From Spinacia oleracea (lineage: Eukaryota; Streptophyta; Magnoliopsida; Caryophyllales; Amaranthaceae), in contig NC_079491.1 of the NCBI RefSeq assembly GCF_020520425.1, positions 29,441,449 through 29,505,448 on the forward strand: DNA of 64,000 nucleotides, read 5' to 3'. The notes beneath the pieces are model-generated. The model made no database searches, was not told the DNA's origin, and was given only the letters and a program-made list of their open reading frames with translations. The position numbers were made by a program, and so were the translations under genes. This document shows, piece by piece, positions 57,950-64,000 of this stretch. Numbering within the stretch: the first letter of the stretch is position 1; the number at the start of each line of letters is the position of its first letter.

Positions 57950-58654
57950 TAAGATTTATATCTAATAAACATAAAAGAACTGAACAACAAAACACAAAAA
58001 AAAAAAAAAACAAGTGCACCGTTCTTATCATGAACATGGTTTGTATTTCTTCTCCTTCCCCCTTTTTTTTTATTTCTTTAATTTTTCATTTTCTATATAT
58101 ATAATATTTCTCCTATTGGATTCATAACTTCTCATTTTAGAAACACATTCTTGAGAGAGAAAGAGGAGAGCTTTTAGTTTCTCCCAACAAAAGAGAGATT
58201 TTATGAGAGAGAAAGTTCAAAACCAAATTTCTCCTCCTTCTTTCTCTGAAATGTGATTTTAATTGAATTACGTTTACAAAAAAAACTAGTTTATTAAGAG
58301 AAATACTATTAATTTCGCTATTTTCTGAATTTTTTTTATTCATTCAAAGAGGTTTATGCTGTTGATGAAGGTGCATCGGGTGATTAAGGTAAATTTTCTC
58401 GTTCTTAATTCTATGTTCTTTTTAAATTTTAATGTTCTTTTCTTATAACTTTCTATTTCTTTGGCATCAAAATAGTGTGTTCTTTTTTAGAATCAGCAAT
58501 TGTTCTTTTTACATATTTATAGTGTTGTTTTCAAATATTTTTTGATAAATAAAATAACGGAATTAAAACATATTTTTAATCTTAAATAATAATATATATC
58601 AGAAGTGCACTAACGACTTTTAAAATTCGACGTCGTGTTATTTTTTTAATTAGA

Positions 58655-58935
58655 ACATCAATTGGTTGAAAAAGAACATTTCCAAAACTTAAAAGAACAA
58701 GAAAAAATATAGATCTGGTTTTAAAGTTCATCAAAGATTTGTCGTTTTATTTTTTAATTAGAACATAAATTGGTTGGAAAAGAACATTTCCAGAACTTAA
58801 AAGAACAAGAAAAAATATAAATCTGGTTTTAAAGTTCATCAAAGGTTCGTCGTTTTATTTTTTAATTAGGACATACTGTAAATTGGTTGGAAAAGAACAT
58901 TTCCAGAACTTAAAAGAACAAGAAAAAATATAACT
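58655..58935. repeat. Three tandem copies of a roughly 95-bp unit
   Basis: Units begin TTAGAACAT, continue with AATTGGTTGGAAAAGAACAT and TTAAAAGAACAAGAAAAAAT, and end GTTCATCAAAGRTTYGTCGT. Copies start near 58655, 58755 and 58862; the third is incomplete. Confidence 0.8.
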
Positions 58936-59164
58936 GCTTATTATATTTGTACCTTTTGTCTGATTTGTCAATATTAGTGTTCTTTTTGGTTTTTTGCTAA
59001 TGTTCTTTTACTTTACTTGTTAATGTTCTTTTCTGATTTATTTTCTCTGTTCTTTTTTTTTTTTGCAATTTTTATGTTTGTTGCGTTTTATTGTTATTTT
59101 TGTGCGTTTTTGGGCAGGTGCACGAAGAGCACAGTGCACACCCCTGTATAATCCGAGCGTTATA

Positions 59165-59421
59165 CTTCCTCCATTTTTTAATAATTGCACCATCTTGATT
59201 TTAATACTATTCACATATTCTTATATAGTTTTTTTTTTGTGATTTATATGTAAGGAACAATATATTCATGTGGGATCTTGTTAGATTCGTCTCGAAATAT
59301 ACTTTCAAATTATCAAATTTTTATAATTTTTTAAAATGTATAATGAGAGATATTAGTGGTTAAAATAGTGCATTGATAAGCGTGAAATCCCAAATGGTGC
59401 AATTAAAAAAAATGGAGGAAG
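59165..59421. mobile_element. Stowaway-like MITE (257 bp)
   Basis: CTTCCTCCATTTTTTAATAA and its inverse (TTAAAAAAAATGGAGGAAG) are flanked by TA (59163-59164, 59422-59423). It is related to 42233-42491 in opposite orientation. It sits inside the right target duplication of the TGTTCTTTT element. Confidence 0.88.
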
Positions 59422-59426
59422 TATTA

Positions 59427-59974
59427 GGGAATGTTTGAGACGTTGCAACGATTGTCCATTTTACTCTTTACTTAAAACAAAAAAATAAACACAAAATATT
59501 TTATATTTTAATATAGAAAGAAATCAATTTAAAAGATATTTATCAAGATCACAAAATATTAAAACTATGAAACAATATAAATAGGAAAAAGTGCAAAACG
59601 TAGTTATCCAATTAATTAGTGCATTTTTTAAAGGCAGTATTATTTTGCGTGCATTTTTAAAATCCTCAAATTTTATATGTGACTTGCCAAACCAAATGAT
59701 GGTGTGACCCTTTCACACAAGTTACTGTTACAATTTATCCTCTATTTAAAACAAACAAAAAAATAAGATACTTCGTATATCACTTGTACTTCAGGGTAAC
59801 AACTGGTAATGTCATTGAGGCCCATCGTCCAGTTAATTTTGGGCAATAAAATCGATAGGAATCCTTGATTCATTAATGGTGAAGTAGAAGGAAAGAAAAG
59901 AGAGTGGCAGGTGGATTTCTGGATTTAGAACCAAAAGAACTTAATTGCTGGAGTTGTTAATGGCTTCTTGTCTC
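59427..59974. other. AT-rich intergenic DNA
   Basis: No gene seen. It borders the 3' LTR of the third copia element, whose exact left end I cannot fix. Confidence 0.5.
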
Positions 59975-60168
59975 CATTTTGGAGGTATAGTCACAGATTG
60001 TTTTAAACTTTAACTTAGTAATATTGAAAGAATTGTAGTTCGTGAGTTTTATTAAAATACAAAGCAATGCTTATATACATAGTACAGTAGGGTTGGGGTT
60101 TTTGGAGGCTTTCCATAATTACAGGATATTGTTACAAAATATAAAATATAAATATACGGTGTCTATCA
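59975..60168 (-). mobile_element. 3' LTR of the third copia element (left end approximate)
   Basis: It begins TGATAGACACCG on the minus strand right after the purine tract (60169-60185). The other end, probably near TACCTCCA at about 59977, cannot be proved without the partner LTR. Confidence 0.65.
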
Positions 60169-63082
60169 CACCCCCGCAGTCGAAGCGGGAGGTTCACGGA
60201 CGCTTAGACTGTCTCGAAAATCATTAAAGAGTATGCGCGGAAGACCTTTGGTGAAGATGCATGTCAGCAATCTGATAGCGAGACGGGACATGTAAGATAC
60301 GAGCCTCACCCTGAGATACATTTTCACGTACAAAGTGAATGTCCATGTCGATATGTTTAGTGCGTTGGTGTTGCACAGGATTGCCGGAAAGATAAATTGC
60401 ACTAACATTATCACAATAGACCAATGTGGCTTTGCGGATCGGACAGAAGAGTTCCAAAAGAAGGTTACGGATCCAGCAAGATTCAGAGACAACATTGGCG
60501 ACCCCCCTATATTCAGCTTCAGCACTAGAACGGGATAATGTGGGTTGTCGTTTGGAGGACCAGGAGATCAGGTTGTCACCGAGAAAAACACAATAACCGG
60601 AGGTGGATCGTCGAGTGTCAGGACAACCACCCCAGTCTGCATCTGTATAAGATATGAGTGATGCAACATATGATTTGTATTGATGCAAGCCAAAACTGAG
60701 AGTACCTTGAACATAACGCAAAATGCGCTTAAGAGCATTCATGTGCTCTATCTTCGGATCATGCATGTGAAGACAAACCGCATTGGAGATATCCGGTCTG
60801 GTGAATGTGAGATACTGCAAAGCACTGGCAAGGCTACGATAAAATGTAGGATCATCATATGGAGTACCGGCGGTGGAGCTCAGTTTTGAGCCGGTGTCAA
60901 CAGGTGTGGGTGACGATTTGCAGGATGCCATACCTGCCCGTTCAATAATTTCCTCGGCATATTTTGTCTGAGATAGAAATAGACCACCTGCATGGCAGGT
61001 TACTGCAATGCCCAAGAAATAACTGAGAGGACCTAAATCCTTCATAGCAAATTCAGAACTCAGACTACACATAATTGATAGGCGAAGAGAATCAGTTGAG
61101 GCAGTCAGAATTATATCATCAACATATAATAGAAGATAAGCAATATCATTACCACGATGATAAATGAAGAGAGTGTGATCAGATTTGCTGTGAGAAAAGC
61201 CAATAGATGCGACAAAATCTGCAAATCGTTGATACCAGGCTCGGGGAGCTTGTTTGAGACCATATAAAGATTTCTTCAACAAGCAAACATGATCTGGATA
61301 TTTTGGATCACGGAAACCCATGGGCTGATGCATATAAACTGTTTCAGTGAGATTACCATGGAGAAATGCATTTTTGACATCCAACTGATGAATAGACCAA
61401 GAATGTGATAAAGAGATGCTCAACACAGCCCGAATTAGGCGAAGAGAATCAGTTGAGGCAGTCAGAATTATATCATCAACATATAATAGAAGATAAGCAA
61501 TATCATTACCACGATGATAAATGAAGAGAGTGTGATCAGATTTGCTGTGAGAAAAGCCAATAGATGCGACAAAATCTGCAAATCGTTGATACCAGGCTCG
61601 GGGAGCTTGTTTGAGACCATATAAAGATTTCTTCAACAAGCAAACATGATCTGGATATTTTGGATCACGGAAACCCATGGGCTGATGCATATAAACTGTT
61701 TCAGTGAGATTACCATGGAGAAATGCATTTTTGACATCCAACTGATGAATAGACCAAGAATGTGATAAAGAGATGCTCAACACAGCCCGAATAGTTGCCG
61801 GTTTTACAATCGGGCTAAAAGTCTCGAAACAATCAACTCCCACCTGTTGAGATTGTCCATCACCTACAAGTCGAGCTTTATGCCTCTCAAAAGAACCGTC
61901 AGATATCTTTTTATGAAGAAAAATCCATAAAGAACGAATAATATTCACATCAGCAGGACAGGGTACTAATTCCCACGTCTTATCTTCAATTAGAGCAGAA
62001 TATTCATCTAACATTGCCAATTTCCAATTCGGGTCATTTAAAGCACTTACTGGATTTTTTGGTATTGGAGAAATGGAGGGAGGAGTGGTTGTGCTCAAAT
62101 TGAAAAGTCGTTTTGGTTTAAATATACCATGCTGACTCATTGTGCACATCTTTGTGGGTTGTGCTGACTGGGCCGAAGGGAGAGCAGTAGTCGGTTGGTG
62201 GGCCGAGCTAAATGCTGGGACGGGTGATGGGGCAGGAGCAGGAGATTGGTGAGCCAGAGATGGAGGAGTAGTGTGGGCCGTTGGAGAGTGAGAAGAGATT
62301 GGGCCAGGGGTGAATGGGGAAGGGGAGTCACGCTGCAAGATGGCAGCAGAGGGGACAGGCGAGTGGGCCTCCTGAATTTGGGCCACTGGCTGCACATTAG
62401 GGATGGTCTGGTCTAGTTGAGACAAAATATAAGGTGAGGGTGCATCCATGAATTCATATGAGATGGGGGTTGGGTTGTGGATTTTAGAGAATGGGAATTG
62501 GGTCTCTTCAAACAGAACATGGCGGGAAATAAATATTTTCCGAGTTGATAAGTCATAGCATTTGTAACCCCGATGATTCGAAGGATAACCCAAGAAAACG
62601 CACGGTGTGGACCGTGGTTGAAGTTTATTGATGGTGGTGGATGGGAAGAGGGGGTAGCATAAACACCCGAATACACGGAGGTGATTGAAAGTCGGATCTT
62701 TTTGAAAGAGAATTTGAGTCGGTGACTTATACCCCAGAACTTTTGTAGGAAGAATGTTAATAAGATATGTTGCCATTTGAAGAGCATGGTGCCAGAAAGA
62801 GGGGGGCATGGAAGAGTGAGCAAGAAGAGTCCGAACAATGTTGTTAATGGACTTTATTTTTCGCTCAAATTTTCCATTTTGTGGCGAAGTATGAGGGCAC
62901 AAAAAACGAAATTGCATACCATTTTGGTCACAAAGTTTATGGGAAGGTGCGTTGTCAAATTCTCGCCCGTTATCACATTGAAATTTTTTGATATTTCTTT
63001 CGAACTGAGTGGTGACATAGGCATGGAATTTTTGAAAAATCGAAAGTACTTGTGATTTTTTGGAGATGGCAAAATTCCACAA
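60169..63082 (-). pseudogene. Copia pol: integrase end, duplicated reverse transcriptase, RNase H
   Basis: A very long minus-strand frame (952 codons, 63082-60224) still open. Integrase: CDNGREFDN, SPQNGKFERKIKSINN. A Pro-rich linker. [60 protein letters not shown] and LLYVDDIILTAS. Then 119 residues of this RT, including YVDD, appear a second time in frame. RNase H follows: [31 protein letters not shown]. Near 60255 an insertion of about 4 bases shifts the frame, so the normal C-terminus (IFTKGLPRILFNDF) continues in another frame to about 60166. An in-frame TAA upstream (about 63083) separates it from the first part of integrase. Confidence 0.93.
61081..61794 (-). repeat. Exact 357-bp tandem duplication within reverse transcriptase
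   Basis: Bases 61081-61437 and 61438-61794 are identical as far as I can read. Being 119 codons, the duplication keeps the frame and doubles the segment from RAVLSISLSHSWSIHQLDV to YVDDIILTASTDSLRL. Confidence 0.95.
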
Positions 63083-64000
63083 ATAATTCGATTAATTATC
63101 CAAGAATAAGACATAATAGCGGTGATCAGATGAACTTATAATGGGAGAAGTCCATAAATCACTGTGCACAATTTCAAATGGCAAGAAAGTAAATGACATA
63201 ATATAGAATTTTGAAATGGTAGTTTCATGTGTTTCCCAAGTGGACACGATGGACAAAAAAAATTGCGGTCCTTATTACATTCAATAAAATTGTTGCTACG
63301 GAGAGAGTTTAAAACTGATTCCCAGGGATGCCCTAAACGGCTATGCCATAAACTAAAAGATAAAGCAGTAAAAGCTGAAGGAGAATTGGCCCGATTTTTG
63401 GTAATAGGATAGAGTTCGCCCGAGCTTTCACATCTCATTAGAGGCTTCCCCGTCCGTAATTCCTTCACAGAAAACCCAAAAGGATCAAACTCAATAGAAC
63501 AAGCATTATCTGTAGTAAATTTTCAAACAGAAACAAGATTCTTAATGAGTTTGGGAGCATCCAATACATTTTTTAGAGTTAAGGGGGGGTTAGGTCTTGT
63601 GAGGGTCGTGCTTCCATAACCAAGAATTGGGATTGAGTGGCCATTTCCGACAACAATTTCTCGATTAGTGCTCAAATTGAAATAAGACGTGAGAGTACCT
63701 GGATTTGCCGTCATATGGGAGGTAGCCCCGGTGTCCATGTACCAATTATCATCCGGTGGTGTGAGGGAGAGTGTGTGCATTGCCTCCTCGATGTCAGTAG
63801 GTTCATAACCCGAAGTAGGGGGAGCAGGAGCATGACAGGCTTGGGGTGGACGTGCACCCAAGATTCCTGGTTGCTTGGGATTTGGTGCACGTGGCTGCCA
63901 TGTTGAGGGATAAGGGCATGGTGGAGTTGCCCATGGCTGCGGTGACCAAGCTCCCCATGGTGTGAATTGCCAGCAGGCTGGCCAAGGTTGTGCTTGTGGT
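63083..64000 (-). pseudogene. Copia gag tail, protease and GAG-pre-integrase
   Basis: Reading from 64000 leftwards one frame gives a Pro/Trp/Ala-rich gag end, then PPDDNWYMDTGATSHMTAN (protease catalytic DTG at about 63735), then LKNVLDAPKLIKNLVSV to a stop near 63520. The next segment (63468-63136) has SLWHSRLGHPWESVLN and CPSCPLGKHMKLPF, the zinc-binding integrase N-terminus. After that a frameshift precedes the integrase core. So pol is broken in at least three places. Confidence 0.88.

Larger units (their letters stand above)
56622..59159. mobile_element. 2.5-kb inverted-repeat element rich in TGTTCTTTT, 8-bp target duplication
   Basis: The left end CGCAAATATGATGCAGGGGT followed by GTGCACGGTGTTCTTGGTGC is matched in inverse at the right (GCACGAAGAGCACAGTGCAC followed by ACCCCTGTATAATCCGAGCG). 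Left flank TTATATTA (56614-56621) is met at the right as TTATA (59160-59164) plus TTA (59424-59426). This holds once the Stowaway MITE at 59165-59421 and its extra TA are removed. Inside, TGTTCTTTT or AAAAGAACA occurs more than 25 times. Its ends resemble those of the 256-bp element at 49947. No transposase seen. Confidence 0.75.
59975..64000 (-). mobile_element. Third Ty1/copia retrotransposon, minus strand, right part outside the window
   Basis: The 3' LTR is at about 59975-60168, with a TATA-like TGTATATAAG near 60085 and AATAAAA near 60048 read on the minus strand. The purine tract TGCGGGGGTG precedes it. From 60169 rightwards come RNase H, RT, integrase, protease and the Pro-rich gag tail, running off at 64000. 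The 5' LTR, primer-binding site and most of gag are beyond the edge. Motifs resemble the Ale/Retrofit group; this is a judgement from memory. Confidence 0.92.

Overview
The window is nuclear DNA of a flowering plant. It has spliced genes with GT-AG introns, AT-rich intergenic DNA, Ty1/copia and LINE retroelements, a CACTA transposon, a solo LTR and many Stowaway- and Tourist-like MITEs. The genes look dicot-like. The frequent 'tactccgtat' strings and the repeat style suggest an Amaranthaceae/Caryophyllales genome (spinach, beet or goosefoot kind), but that is a memory-based inference.

Layout: 1-10045 is a nearly complete copia-type LTR element. Its two LTRs are almost identical while its pol is a wreck. 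It sits inside a minus-strand LINE (10046-about 11190). 11700-14077 is a small two-exon gene for a signal-anchored coiled-coil protein, followed by a SINE (14533-14639). 17206-19353 is a ten-exon endonuclease/exonuclease/phosphatase plus EF-hand gene (At1g02270 type) with two suspicious exon junctions. 23329-23739 is a GIR1/GIR2-type EAR-motif repressor. 26693-37866 is a minus-strand copia element with 150-bp LTRs, split in its pol by a 6.2-kb CACTA element (27361-33545). The CACTA element carries exons of a DETOXIFICATION-45-like MATE transporter and an array of about 160-bp repeats. 38400-50200 has no gene: paired Tourist MITEs, nested Stowaways, a 2.96-kb solo LTR with a perfect 5-bp target duplication, and several inverted-repeat elements built from short motifs. 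50576-55262 is a four-exon ubiquitin E2 variant (UEV1) with a long-TIR Mutator-like element in intron 2. 55263-59975 holds more MITEs and a 2.5-kb element rich in TGTTCTTTT. From about 59975 to the right edge is a third copia element on the minus strand, whose reverse transcriptase contains an exact 357-bp tandem duplication.

The four probable host genes are unrelated in function: a small membrane or secreted protein, a putative Ca2+-linked nuclease/phosphatase, a transcriptional co-repressor adaptor, and a K63-ubiquitin cofactor. They do not form a pathway. The main story is layered transposition: LTR element into LINE, CACTA into copia, MULE-like element into a UEV1 intron, Stowaway into the target duplication of another element. 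I found no convincing new cellular system. The most unusual items are the dead-pol but recently mobile LTR element, the gene-capturing CACTA element with its higher-order repeat array, and the family of inverted-repeat elements filled with short AAAGAACA/TGTTCTTT motifs.
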